Of a stretch of 64,000 bases of DNA, positions 56,050 through 64,000 are shown piece by piece (within the stretch, counting starts at the first letter, position 1; each line of letters starts with the position of its first letter). Made by a program: the position numbers and the translations under genes. Origin of the DNA: Actinomycetota bacterium (GTDB taxonomy: Bacteria > Actinomycetota > Acidimicrobiia > Acidimicrobiales > Ilumatobacteraceae); NCBI GenBank assembly GCA_030645495.1, contig JAUSLV010000026.1, positions 216,001 to 280,000 of the forward strand, read 5' to 3'. The notes beneath the pieces are model-generated. The model worked only from the letters and a program-made list of their open reading frames with translations, was not told where the DNA came from and did no database searches.

Positions 56050-56933
56050 GCACCGTCCCCGCTACCACGCCGCAGAATCCATCCCCCCACAACACGGCCG
56101 ACGTCCTCGTGCACGCGCTGCCGTATATCCGCCGCTTCGCGGGCCAGGTCGTCGTGGTGAAGTACGGCGGCAACGCGCTCGCCGGCGCCAGCGAAGGCGA
56201 CGCGCTCGCGCTGTTCGCGCAGGACATCGTGCTGATGCAGCAGGTGGGTATGCGCCCGGTGGTGGTGCACGGCGGCGGGCCGCAGATCAACGACCTGATG
56301 TCCAAGCTGGGCAAGGTGGCCGAGTTCCGCAAGGGCCTGCGCGTCACCGACGCGGAAACCGTCGACATCGTGCGCATGGTGCTGATCGGGCAGGTGAACC
56401 CGCAGCTCGTGTCGGCGATCAATGTGCACGGGCCGCTCGCGGTGGGCGTCAGTGGCGAGGATGCAGGCCTCATCCGCGCCAGCGCACGCGACCCCGAGCT
56501 GGGCTTCGTGGGCGACGTGCGGGCGATCAACCCCACCATCCTGCGCGGCCTGCTCACCGAGGGGTTCATCCCCGTGGTGGCCACGATCGGCACCGACGAC
56601 ACCGGCCAGGCGTACAACATCAACGCCGACACGGTCGCCGGCGCGATCGCCGAAGCGCTCGGCGCCGAGAAGCTGGTGTACCTCACCGACATCGAGGGCC
56701 TGCGCCGCGTGGTCGACGACCCCACCAGCATCATCCGTCAAACCACCACCGACGAACTCGACGCACTGATGGCCGACGGCACGATCGCCGGCGGGATGAT
56801 CCCGAAGGTGGAGAGCTGTGTGCACGCGGTGCGTGGTGGTGTGCGCCGCGCGCACATCCTCGACGGCCGCATCCCCCACGTGCTGCTGTTGGAGGTCTTC
56901 ACCGATGAGGGCATCGGAACGATGGTGCAATGA
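56046..56933 (+). CDS. argB: Acetylglutamate kinase
   Basis: A 295-residue amino-acid kinase phosphorylating N-acetylglutamate. Motifs are VVVKYGGNALAG, MRPVVVHGGGPQIN, FRKGLRVTDAET and YNINADTVAGAIAEAL, with the C-terminal GGMIPKVESCVHAV. The GTG overlaps the argC stop (GTGA). The long form with an N-terminal helix is often arginine-sensitive; inhibition is not provable from sequence. Confidence 0.95.
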   Translation: MSTVPATTPQNPSPHNTADVLVHALPYIRRFAGQVVVVKYGGNALAGASEGDALALFAQDIVLMQQVGMRPVVVHGGGPQINDLMSKLGKVAEFRKGLRVTDAETVDIVRMVLIGQVNPQLVSAINVHGPLAVGVSGEDAGLIRASARDPELGFVGDVRAINPTILRGLLTEGFIPVVATIGTDDTGQAYNINADTVAGAIAEALGAEKLVYLTDIEGLRRVVDDPTSIIRQTTTDELDALMADGTIAGGMIPKVESCVHAVRGGVRRAHILDGRIPHVLLLEVFTDEGIGTMVQ

Positions 56934-58144
56934 GCGCGCACGCCTTCGACACCCCCACATTCCAGTGGCACGGCCTGCAGTACTGCCCGTTCATGCCCGT
57001 GTTCGGGCCGCCGCAGGTGATGTTCGAGCGCGGCTCGGGCACCGAGCTGTGGGACACCGAGGGCAAGCGCTACCTCGACTTCCTGTGCGGCTTGGCCGTC
57101 ACCTCGCTGGGGCATTCGCACCCGGTGGTGGCCGAGGCGATCAGCCGCCAGGCCAACCAGCTGCTGCACGTCAGCAACCTGTTCGCCAACCCTGCCGCGC
57201 TGAAGGCTGCGCTGCAGGTGAACCAGTTGCTGCACGAGGTGACGGGCCATGAGGGCCAGGTGTTCTTCTGCAACAGTGGCGCCGAGGCCAACGAGGCCGC
57301 GCTGAAGCTGGCCCGCAAGTTCGGTGGCCGCGGCCGCCACGGCGTGGTCAGCGCGTACGGCAGCTTCCACGGGCGCACGCTCGCCACGCTCGCGGCCACC
57401 GGCCAACCGGCCAAGCACGAGCCGTTCCACCCGATGCCCGACGGCTTCCGCCACGCGGTGTTCAACGACATCGCCTCGCTGGAGGGCGCGATCGACCCCA
57501 CCGTGTCGGCCGTGCTGCTGGAACCGGTGCAGGGCGAGGGTGGCGTGCTGCCCGCCGACGTGCAGTACCTCCGCGACGTGCGTGCGTTGTGCGACGAGCG
57601 CGGCCTGGTGCTGATCATGGACGAGGTGCAGACCGGGTACGGGCGCACCGGCGAATGGTTCGGCTTCCAGCACGCCGGGGTGATCCCGGATGTCGTCACC
57701 ATGGCGAAGGCGATGGGCAACGGCTTTCCCGTAGGCGCCTGCTGGGCCAAGCGCGAGATCGCCGCCGTGTTCAAGCCTGGCGACCACGGCAGCACCTACA
57801 GCGGCACTGCCATCGCCACCGCCGTGGTGAGCGCGGTGATCGACGAGCTGCGTCGCATCGATGCGCCACGGCTGGCTCGCGAGCGCGGTGCCGAGCTGTC
57901 GGCGAGACTGGCCGCCGTACCCGGCGTGGCCAGCGTGCGCGGCACTGGGTTGTTGTTGGCTGTCGAACTTGCGCCAGGCATCGATGCCAAGGCCGTGTAC
58001 GGCGCGTTGCTGCAGCACGGCATCGTCACCAACGCCGTCACCGCCACCGCGCTGCGGCTGGCCCCACCCCTCACGGTCACCACCGACCAGATCGACGAGG
58101 CGGTCGCAGCATTGACCGCCGTGCTCCAGGAGATTCCCCAGTGA
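56930..58144 (+). CDS. argD: Acetylornithine aminotransferase
   Basis: A 404-residue class III PLP transaminase. It has FLCGLAVTSLGHSHPVV, FFCNSGAEANEAALKLAR, SFHGRTLATLAATGQ, IMDEVQTGYGRTGEWFGFQ and the PLP-binding Lys in VTMAKAMGNGFPVGA. The ATG overlaps argB by four bases and the stop overlaps the argF GTG. Confidence 0.95.
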   Translation: MSAHAFDTPTFQWHGLQYCPFMPVFGPPQVMFERGSGTELWDTEGKRYLDFLCGLAVTSLGHSHPVVAEAISRQANQLLHVSNLFANPAALKAALQVNQLLHEVTGHEGQVFFCNSGAEANEAALKLARKFGGRGRHGVVSAYGSFHGRTLATLAATGQPAKHEPFHPMPDGFRHAVFNDIASLEGAIDPTVSAVLLEPVQGEGGVLPADVQYLRDVRALCDERGLVLIMDEVQTGYGRTGEWFGFQHAGVIPDVVTMAKAMGNGFPVGACWAKREIAAVFKPGDHGSTYSGTAIATAVVSAVIDELRRIDAPRLARERGAELSARLAAVPGVASVRGTGLLLAVELAPGIDAKAVYGALLQHGIVTNAVTATALRLAPPLTVTTDQIDEAVAALTAVLQEIPQ

Positions 58145-59037
58145 CCCGCCACCTGATCGACATCACCGACTTCACGCCGCAGGAGGTGACCACGATCCTG
58201 CGACTCTCCGAGCAACCGGGCCTGCCGAAGGTACTGGCCGGTCTCGGCGTGGCACTGATCTTCGAGAAGCCCTCCAACCGCACGCGTCACTCGATGGAGA
58301 TGGCGGTCGTGCAACTCGGCGGCCACCCGGTGTACACCCGCGGTGAGGAAGTGGGCATCGACGTGCGCGAGACGGCCGAAGACATCGCGCTCGTGATGGC
58401 CGGCTACCACGCCGTGCTCGCGGCCCGTGTGTTCCAGCACGACAAGGTGCAGCGGATGGCGAAGGTCAGTCCGGTACCAGTGCTCAACATGCTCAGCGAC
58501 CACGCGCACCCACTGCAGGCGCTGGCCGATGCGCTCACGATGCAGCAGATCCACGGGCCACTCGCCGGCAAGCGGGTGGCGTGGGTCGGCGACTACAACA
58601 ACGTGGCCCGTTCGCTGGGCGAGATCTGCGTGTTGCTGGGAGCCACCATCACCTACGGCTGCCCGATCGGGTTCCACCCGGCACCGCCGGAGCTCGCTCG
58701 CCTGAACGCGCTCGGCTCGGGCAGCGCGTCGCACCAACACCACACGGAAGATGCCGTCGCCGGTGCGGTCGCGGTGCACACCGACAGTTGGGTGTCGATG
58801 GGCCAAGAGGCCGAGAAGCAGGCGCGCATCGCGTCGTTCCGTGCCTACACGGTGACCAACGAGATGATGGCGTACGCCGAACCCGGCGCGGGGTTCTACC
58901 ACTGCCTGCCCGCCTACCGCGGGCTGGAAGTGGCGGCCGAAGTGATCGACGGCCCGGCGAGCCATGTGATCGTGCAGGCGCACAACCGGATGCACACCGC
59001 ACGTGGCGTGCTCGCGTTCTTGATGGGGGTGAGCTGA
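58141..59037 (+). CDS. argF: Ornithine carbamoyltransferase
   Basis: A 298-residue carbamoyltransferase joining carbamoyl phosphate and ornithine. The phosphate-binding motif is FEKPSNRTRHSMEMA, with Asn in place of the usual Thr of STRTR. The second motif is DHAHPLQALAD, where HPCQ is usual. VSMGQE for ornithine and the catalytic HCLPA are standard. Length is a little short (300-320 usual). The substitutions may be lineage traits. The GTG overlaps argD; argR follows one base after its stop. Confidence 0.93.
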   Translation: MTRHLIDITDFTPQEVTTILRLSEQPGLPKVLAGLGVALIFEKPSNRTRHSMEMAVVQLGGHPVYTRGEEVGIDVRETAEDIALVMAGYHAVLAARVFQHDKVQRMAKVSPVPVLNMLSDHAHPLQALADALTMQQIHGPLAGKRVAWVGDYNNVARSLGEICVLLGATITYGCPIGFHPAPPELARLNALGSGSASHQHHTEDAVAGAVAVHTDSWVSMGQEAEKQARIASFRAYTVTNEMMAYAEPGAGFYHCLPAYRGLEVAAEVIDGPASHVIVQAHNRMHTARGVLAFLMGVS

Positions 59038-59038
59038 C

Positions 59039-59506
59039 ATGGCGTCGAAGGTGCAGCGCCAACAGGCGATTTCCAAGCTGGTCGCGAAGCACGCGGTCAC
59101 GAACCAGCCACAGCTCGTCGACCTGCTGGCCGCCGACGGCATCGCGGCCACACAGGCCACCGTGTCGCGCGACCTCGAAGACCTGGGCGCGGTGAAAGTG
59201 CGCGTGCCCGGCGGCGAGACCGTGTACGCGATCCCCGAGTACGAACCCGCCCGTCTGGCCCCCGAAGATCAGCTACGGCGGGTGATGGGCGAGTGGGTGG
59301 CGGAGGTGCGAACGTCGGGCAACCTCGTGGTGTTGCGCACGCCCCCGGGGTGCGCGCACGTGGTCGCGTCGGCGCTGGATCGCAGTGCCATGGTGGGCCT
59401 GCTGGGCACCGTCGCCGGCGACGACACGCTGCTGTGCGTCGCCGAGGAGTCGGTCGGCGGCGAGGGCCTGTCCGCCAGGCTTCGCGACCTGGCAGGCCTG
59501 TCATGA
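59039..59506 (+). CDS. argR: Arginine repressor ArgR
   Basis: A 155-residue hexameric arginine-sensing repressor. The N-terminal winged helix has LVAKHAVTNQPQLVDLLAADG and the recognition-helix signature ATQATVSRDLEDLGAVKV. The C-terminal oligomerisation domain has NLVVLRTPPGCAHVVASALD and VGLLGTVAGDDTLLCVA with the GD(D) arginine-binding motif. It sits inside the operon it is expected to control and should bind the boxes before argC and carA. Confidence 0.95.
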   Translation: MASKVQRQQAISKLVAKHAVTNQPQLVDLLAADGIAATQATVSRDLEDLGAVKVRVPGGETVYAIPEYEPARLAPEDQLRRVMGEWVAEVRTSGNLVVLRTPPGCAHVVASALDRSAMVGLLGTVAGDDTLLCVAEESVGGEGLSARLRDLAGLS

Positions 59507-60933
59507 GCGGCGACACAGGCCCCGACACCGGCCCAGAGACCGGTAGAGCGCTGTGGCACGGCCGCTTCGAAGGCGGCCCGGCTGCCGAGCTGATGGCCTA
59601 CACCGAGAGCCTCTCGTTCGACCAGCGGCTGTGGCCCGACGACATCGCCGGCTCGATCGCGCACGTGAACGGCCTGGCCCACGTGGGCATCCTCACCGAC
59701 GTCGAGCGCGACGCGGTGCTCGCCGCGCTCGAGCGCGTCGCGCAGGAGATGGGCGACGGTTCGTTCGTGTACGTGGTGAGCGACGAAGACATCCACACCG
59801 CGGTCGAGCGGCGAGTCACCGAGCTCGCCGGTGCTGCAGGCGCGAAGCTGCACACCGGTCGCAGCCGCAACGACCAGTCGGCCACCGACGTGCGCCGCTG
59901 GATGAAACGCGAACTGGTGCGCATCGCCCAGCGGATCATCGGCCTGCAGGACGTGCTGCTGCAGCGCGCCGAGGCAGCCGGCGGCACCTATCTGCCGGGC
60001 TACACCCACCTGCAACGCGCGCAGCCGGTGCTGCTGGCCCATCATCTGTTGGCGCACGGGTGGGCACTGAGCCGCGACGTGGAACGGATCCTCGACGCGC
60101 TCGAGCGCATCGACGTATCGCCACTCGGCGCTGGCGCGCTGGCGGGTTCGTCGTTGCCGCTCGATCCCGACTTCACCGCCGCCGCGCTGGGCTTCGCCGG
60201 TCGCTTCGAGAACTCGCTCGATGCCGTCGGCTCGCGCGATCACGTGGCCGAGGCGCTGTTCGCGCTCACGATGGTGGGCATCAACCTGTCGCGGCTGGGC
60301 GAGGAGTTCGTGCTCTGGACCACCGAGGAGTTCGGCTTCGCCAAGCTCGACGACGGCTACGCGACGGGCTCGTCGATGCTGCCGCAGAAGAAGAACCCCG
60401 ACATCGCCGAGCTCGCTCGCGGCAAGAGCGGCCGGCTGATCGGCAACCTCACCGGCTTCCTGGCCACGATGAAGGGCCTGCCGCTCAGCTACAACCGCGA
60501 CTACCAGGAGGACAAGGAGCCGCTGTTCGACGCGGTCGACCAGATCTCGCTGGCGCTGGGCGCAATCACCGGGATGGTGGCCACCACCACGTGGGTGCCC
60601 GAGCGGATGCAGGCGGCGGCCGACAGCGAAACCGGCTCGGCCACCGACCTGGCCGAGTGGTTGGTGCAGCGCGGCATGCCGTTCCGCGACGCGCACGCAG
60701 TGGTGGGCACCCTGGTGCGCAAGCATCTCGCCGGTGCGGGGTCGCTGCGCGACCTCGTGTCGGCCGATCCGGCGCTCGGGCCCGATGCCGCGACGCTGGT
60801 CGCTCCCGGCGTGTCGGTGCAGCGCCGCACCACTCCTGGCGGTGCCGGCCCCAAGCCGGTGGCGGTGCAGCTGGTGCGGTTCCGCGAACGACTGACGGTG
60901 CTGCGTGCAGCCGTTGCCGCCGACGTTCGCTGA
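59503..60933 (+). CDS. argH: Argininosuccinate lyase
   Basis: A 476-residue fumarase-superfamily lyase releasing arginine and fumarate. It opens [20 protein letters not shown], contains [44 protein letters not shown] and the signature loop [26 protein letters not shown]. The ATG overlaps the argR stop. argG, which makes its substrate and usually precedes it, is not in the window. Confidence 0.96.
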   Translation: MSGDTGPDTGPETGRALWHGRFEGGPAAELMAYTESLSFDQRLWPDDIAGSIAHVNGLAHVGILTDVERDAVLAALERVAQEMGDGSFVYVVSDEDIHTAVERRVTELAGAAGAKLHTGRSRNDQSATDVRRWMKRELVRIAQRIIGLQDVLLQRAEAAGGTYLPGYTHLQRAQPVLLAHHLLAHGWALSRDVERILDALERIDVSPLGAGALAGSSLPLDPDFTAAALGFAGRFENSLDAVGSRDHVAEALFALTMVGINLSRLGEEFVLWTTEEFGFAKLDDGYATGSSMLPQKKNPDIAELARGKSGRLIGNLTGFLATMKGLPLSYNRDYQEDKEPLFDAVDQISLALGAITGMVATTTWVPERMQAAADSETGSATDLAEWLVQRGMPFRDAHAVVGTLVRKHLAGAGSLRDLVSADPALGPDAATLVAPGVSVQRRTTPGGAGPKPVAVQLVRFRERLTVLRAAVAADVR

Positions 60934-61399
60934 ACGCGACGCCACGGTCGTGGCTCCCGAGTTGCTGAACAAGCTCGCGCTCGTACACGGGCGCCTGGCA
61001 CGCATCACCGAAGTGGAGGCCTACACGGCCGACGACCCGGCGTCGCACTCGTTCAAGGGCCGTACAGGGCGCAATGCGGCGATGTTCGGGCCGCCCATGC
61101 ACTGGTACGTGTACCTGATCTACGGGATGCACCACTGCCTCAATCTGGTTACCGGTCCCGAGGGTGAAGGGCAGGCCGTGTTGATCCGCTCGGTGCTGAT
61201 CGACGGCGTCGATCCGGCGCGCACGGTCGGGCCAGGCCGGCTCTGTCGCGAGCTGGGCGTGCACCGTTCCTTCGACGGCTCGTTCGCCGAACTGTTCGAC
61301 GACGGCATTGCCCCTCCGGGCGAGCCGGAGATCACACCGCGCATCGGCATCACCAAGGCGGCCGATTGGCCCCGCCGCTGGCGGGTAGTTCGCCCGTAG
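60905..61399 (+). CDS. mpg: 3-methyladenine DNA glycosylase (AAG/MPG family)
   Basis: A 164-residue alkyladenine glycosylase for base excision repair. Conserved blocks are ITEVEAYTADDPASHSFKGRTGRN with the catalytic Glu, MFGPPMHWYVYLIYGMHHCLNLVTG, AVLIRSVLID and VGPGRLCRELGV, ending with PRIGITKAADWPRRW. It is shorter than the roughly 200 residues usual because several loops are reduced; no core motif is missing. The GTG start overlaps argH by 29 bases. The argH-mpg-tyrS grouping is common in actinobacteria. Confidence 0.9.
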   Translation: MQPLPPTFAERDATVVAPELLNKLALVHGRLARITEVEAYTADDPASHSFKGRTGRNAAMFGPPMHWYVYLIYGMHHCLNLVTGPEGEGQAVLIRSVLIDGVDPARTVGPGRLCRELGVHRSFDGSFAELFDDGIAPPGEPEITPRIGITKAADWPRRWRVVRP

Positions 61400-61456
61400 C
61401 TCCTCGGGAAATCGCGCCGTCACCGGCGGTCGTCCACTGCTGCGAAGTAACGGCGC

Positions 61457-62530
61457 TCAGGCTTCCCACTGCACCCAGTAGCCGTGCGGGTGGGTCGTCG
61501 CCAGCCGTTGCACGGATCGTGTGCCGCCGCGCCAGCGCACGAGGGAGATGACCGTGATCTCCTCGGGCGGATCGGAGGTGGGCACGGGCAGCCCGGGCGT
61601 CGCGGCTGGTGACTCGGCGATCACCCACGACAGGTCGTGCTCGCTGCCCAGGCGGTCGAGTTCGGCCACGTACCGCAGGCGCACGTCGTCGGGCAGGTAG
61701 TTCAACACCCAGCTGTTGGTGACCACCGGGTGGCCATCGGGACGGACACGGTCGACGAGCGCCGCAAGATCGTCGACGGCATCGCCCCGGTGCACCTCGG
61801 GTGGGTGTTCGCGCGCCATACCGATCGCGCCGACCAACCGCGCGAACCGGTCGGCCTGGTCGGGCCACACGCAGGCCTCCAGCCAGCGCACCTCGTCGTC
61901 GTCGAGCACGTCGATCGGCGATTGATCGAGGCCGACCGAGCGGGCGACCCCGGGCATCGTCGCCGGTACCGGAACGCGGGCGTCGCCGCGCACGCCACAG
62001 CGCAGGAGCACGGGGGAGGGGTGCACCGGCCGAACCGACGAACCCGGTGTGTACTCGTACTCGAAGCGGGGCAGCAGCAGGTTGAGGCCTGCGCTGGTGC
62101 CGACGTCGATGTGCGCAAGCGCGCCGACCTCGCGTGCGAGCATCCCGAACGCGGGCAGGAACTGGGCGCACCGTCCAACCTCGTTCGTCTGCGTGTTCCG
62201 TGTCGTCAGCACCTGCAAGAGAAGTTCCTCGCGTGCCAGTGCGAACGACCTGAACAGGGCAACGGGGTCGCCCTCTGCGGCGCCTGGCGGTGACAGGTTC
62301 GGGTAGTGAGCCGCGAGGGAAGTGTCGTCGCCGCGGAGCAGGAGGAAGTGAACTGCGGCGAGCAACAGCACGGGTTGCTGCTGCGTGGGCGGAGCGTGCT
62401 GTAACAACCCGAGCAAGTCGCGATCCTCGGCGATACCTGCTGCCAAGCGTGTGTAGAGCGGTGCGCGAGTGCGGGTGCTGATGGCACCGAAGTCGCGGAA
62501 GCGGTCGGCGAGTTCGTCCAGTGTGGGCAC
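61457..62530 (-). CDS. DUF2332 family protein
   Basis: A 357-residue soluble protein of the DUF2332 family. The N-terminal helical part includes STRTRAPLYTRLAAGIAEDR and TQTNEVGRCAQFLPAF. The central HIDVGTSAGLNLLLPRFEYEY looks like a SAM-binding glycine loop, with GLDQSPIDVLDDDEVRWLEACVWPDQ after it. Later, VVTNSWVLNYLPDD and WVIAESPAAT follow. The fold resembles a methyltransferase but no activity is established. The GTG has TAGGTT on the minus strand 7 bases upstream. It diverges from tyrS. Confidence 0.85.
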   Translation of the reverse strand: MPTLDELADRFRDFGAISTRTRAPLYTRLAAGIAEDRDLLGLLQHAPPTQQQPVLLLAAVHFLLLRGDDTSLAAHYPNLSPPGAAEGDPVALFRSFALAREELLLQVLTTRNTQTNEVGRCAQFLPAFGMLAREVGALAHIDVGTSAGLNLLLPRFEYEYTPGSSVRPVHPSPVLLRCGVRGDARVPVPATMPGVARSVGLDQSPIDVLDDDEVRWLEACVWPDQADRFARLVGAIGMAREHPPEVHRGDAVDDLAALVDRVRPDGHPVVTNSWVLNYLPDDVRLRYVAELDRLGSEHDLSWVIAESPAATPGLPVPTSDPPEEITVISLVRWRGGTRSVQRLATTHPHGYWVQWEA

Positions 62531-62537
62531 GGTGCCG

Positions 62538-62543
62538 AACCTA
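62538..62543 (-). promoter_or_regulatory. Predicted leaderless -10 for the DUF2332 gene
   Basis: TAGGTT on the minus strand ends 7 bases from the GTG at 62530. Confidence 0.6.
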
Positions 62544-62606
62544 CCGCGCCCGTCGCAGGCTGTCGGCCGAGTGATTCACGCGCTCACCTGGCAACATGGG
62601 CGCACT

Positions 62607-63881
62607 ATGGATCTGCTCGTCGACCTTCAGGCACGTGGCCTCGTCCACGACACCACCGACATCGCCGCGCTCGGGGCGCGGCTGGCGCAAGGTCCAATCG
62701 GTCTGTACATCGGGTTCGACCCGACCGCAGATTCGTTGCACGTGGGCCACCTCGTGGGTCAGTTGTTCATGCGCCGCTTCCAGTTGGCTGGTCACCGGCC
62801 GTTCCCCCTCGCCGGCGGCGCCACTGGCATGATCGGCGACCCTGGCGGGCGCAGCGAGGAACGCAACCTGCTCGACGTCGAGACCCTGCGCCACAACGTG
62901 GGATGCATCAAGGCCCAGCTCACGAAGCTGCTCGACTTCGAACCGGGTCCCTACCAGGCGACGCTGGTGAACAACGCCGACTGGACCGCGTCGATCACGA
63001 TGCTCGAGTTCCTGCGCGACGTGGGCAAGCACTTCACCGTCAACCAGATGACTGCGAAAGACTCGGTGCGCAGCCGGATCGAGAGCGAGCACGGCATCTC
63101 GTACACCGAGTTCAGCTACATGCTGTTGCAGGCCAACGACTTCCGCCACCTCTACGAGGCGCACGGCGTCGAGCTGCAGGCAGGAGCCAGCGACCAGTGG
63201 GGCAACATCGTCGCCGGTACCGAGCTCATCCGCCGCCGCCTGGGCAAGCAGGCGTTCGCGATGACGCACCCGTTGATGCTGAAGAGCGACGGCTCCAAGT
63301 TCGGCAAGAGCGCCGGAGGCTCGGTATGGCTCGACCCGGCGCGAACCTCGCCGTACCAGTTCCGCCAATTCTGGGTGCAGTGCGACGACCAGATGATCGG
63401 CACCTACACGAAGATGCTGTCCTTGCGGCCTGTGGTCGAGATCGAGGCGCTCCTGGTGCAACACGAAGCAGCTCCGGAGCAACGTGCAGCGCAACGCGCG
63501 TTGGCCGATGAACTGACAGCGCTCGTACATGGCACCAAGGCCGCAGAGCACGCGGCACAGGCCGCAGCCGTGCTGTTCGGTGGCGATCCCACCACCGCGT
63601 CGGCCGATGTACTGGCCGTGGTGGCCGGCGAGGCTCCCAGTGTCGACCTGCCGGCCAACATCGAGGGCTTGCGTGTGCACGAGCTGTTGCTCGCAGCCGG
63701 AATCGCCAAATCGGCCAGCGAGGTCAACCGTTTGCTGGGCCAGAGCGCGGTTCGAGCGGGGAATCGGGTCCTCGATGCCGATGGCCTGCTTCGCGCATCC
63801 GACCTGCTCAGCGGTGGTTTCCTTCTGCTCCGCAAGGGCAAGCGGGAATTTCTCGTCGGAAAAGTTTCCACAACGGGTTGA
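62607..63881 (+). CDS. tyrS: Tyrosyl-tRNA synthetase
   Basis: A 424-residue class I synthetase. The HIGH-type motif is in PTADSLHVGHLVG, with YIGFDPTADS before it. The tyrosine pocket includes YTEFSYMLLQANDF and ASDQWGNIVAG. The KMSKS-type loop is KSDGSKFGKSAGG. A C-terminal S4 domain (VHELLLAAGIAKSASEVNRLL, then FLLLRKGKREFLVGKV) binds tRNA. The ATG at 62607 gives normal length; an in-frame start 46 codons upstream would run antisense into the divergent gene's 5' end. Confidence 0.96.
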   Translation: MDLLVDLQARGLVHDTTDIAALGARLAQGPIGLYIGFDPTADSLHVGHLVGQLFMRRFQLAGHRPFPLAGGATGMIGDPGGRSEERNLLDVETLRHNVGCIKAQLTKLLDFEPGPYQATLVNNADWTASITMLEFLRDVGKHFTVNQMTAKDSVRSRIESEHGISYTEFSYMLLQANDFRHLYEAHGVELQAGASDQWGNIVAGTELIRRRLGKQAFAMTHPLMLKSDGSKFGKSAGGSVWLDPARTSPYQFRQFWVQCDDQMIGTYTKMLSLRPVVEIEALLVQHEAAPEQRAAQRALADELTALVHGTKAAEHAAQAAAVLFGGDPTTASADVLAVVAGEAPSVDLPANIEGLRVHELLLAAGIAKSASEVNRLLGQSAVRAGNRVLDADGLLRASDLLSGGFLLLRKGKREFLVGKVSTTG

Positions 63882-63906
63882 TCCTGTTCATCTGCCCCGC
63901 TAGCTT
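63878..63906 (+). promoter_or_regulatory. Candidate promoter at the right edge
   Basis: TTGATC (63878-63883), a 17-bp spacer and TAGCTT (63901-63906), overlapping the tyrS stop. What it transcribes lies beyond the window. The remaining 94 bases contain no recognisable gene. Confidence 0.4.
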
Positions 63907-64000
63907 TGTCACTCGCCCCGCACGAGCCACACGGCCTGCGAGGCGAGGCACCAACACCGCCGCCGCAAGGCAAGCGGGTGTGTGCCAAGAGCTACGGCTC

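Noticed and set aside
63882..64000. A tRNA or rRNA gene at the right edge
   Set aside because: No cloverleaf or conserved rRNA sequence could be recognised in the 119 bases available.

Overview
The window is high-GC, gene-dense chromosomal DNA with many GTG starts, frequent 1-4 base start/stop overlaps, and the gene order of the conserved actinobacterial core. Several genes are actinobacterial hallmarks: mIHF, DUF3151, a helicase-degenerate PriA, and DUF1844 next to infC. The combination fits Acidimicrobiia (Ilumatobacter-like), but the lineage is inferred from gene content only. Nothing here looks like a phage, plasmid or CRISPR locus.

Layout. 1-7.9 kb: end of cmk, plsC-like acyltransferase, M18 aminopeptidase and histidine phosphatase (minus strand), pyruvate kinase, hydrolase, DUF3151, mobA, rhodanese and RNase D. 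7.9-14.3 kb: orphan ParA and a GH13 glucosidase, a small charged protein, typA, a DUF559-type nuclease-like gene bracketed by inverted palindromic repeats, and a Cys-rich protein. 14.3-25.2 kb: alaS-ruvX-mltG-aroE-aroC-aroK-aroB-GNAT-aroQ-pepQ-efp-nusB. 25.2-28.3 kb: a DUF2079 membrane protein and a glycosyltransferase-methyltransferase fusion. 28.4-42.9 kb: carA-carB-pyrD, mihF-gmk-rpoZ-coaBC-metK-priA, an rRNA-type methyltransferase (minus), def-fmt-rsmB-mogA. 43-45.9 kb: hisG with a cold-shock-like gene and an alkyltransferase-like gene, an anchored surface protein and DUF1844. 46.1-51.6 kb: infC-rpmI-rplT-rlmB-pheS-pheT. 51.7-55 kb: two divergent lipoproteins and YqgE. 55-61.4 kb: argC-argB-argD-argF-argR-argH-mpg. 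61.5-64 kb: DUF2332 and tyrS.

Functionally the window covers shikimate synthesis, the shared arginine/pyrimidine entry step (carbamoyl phosphate), arginine synthesis with its own repressor, translation factors and tRNA synthetases, formyl-Met handling, and nucleotide/cofactor steps. ArgR (59.0 kb) plausibly acts on ARG-box pairs seen before carA and argC; both pairs have 20-bp centre spacing and overlap a -10.

Regulatory architecture is the most informative layer. At least 14 genes have a TAnnnT-type -10 hexamer ending 6-9 bases before the start codon, as expected for leaderless mRNAs, and this settles several start choices. Three genes lack any ATG/GTG/TTG compatible with their conserved N-terminus: infC (AUA), mobA and rlmB (CUG inside a CTGA overlap). 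The strongest candidate for something undescribed is the 12.47-13.50 kb cassette, in which a predicted nuclease gene is flanked by inverted copies of a 49-bp palindromic repeat. A second dispersed repeat, with paired 18-mers 28 bp apart, occurs in two convergent intergenic gaps 51 kb apart. There is no gene-free stretch longer than about 230 bases, and no tRNA or rRNA gene was recognised.
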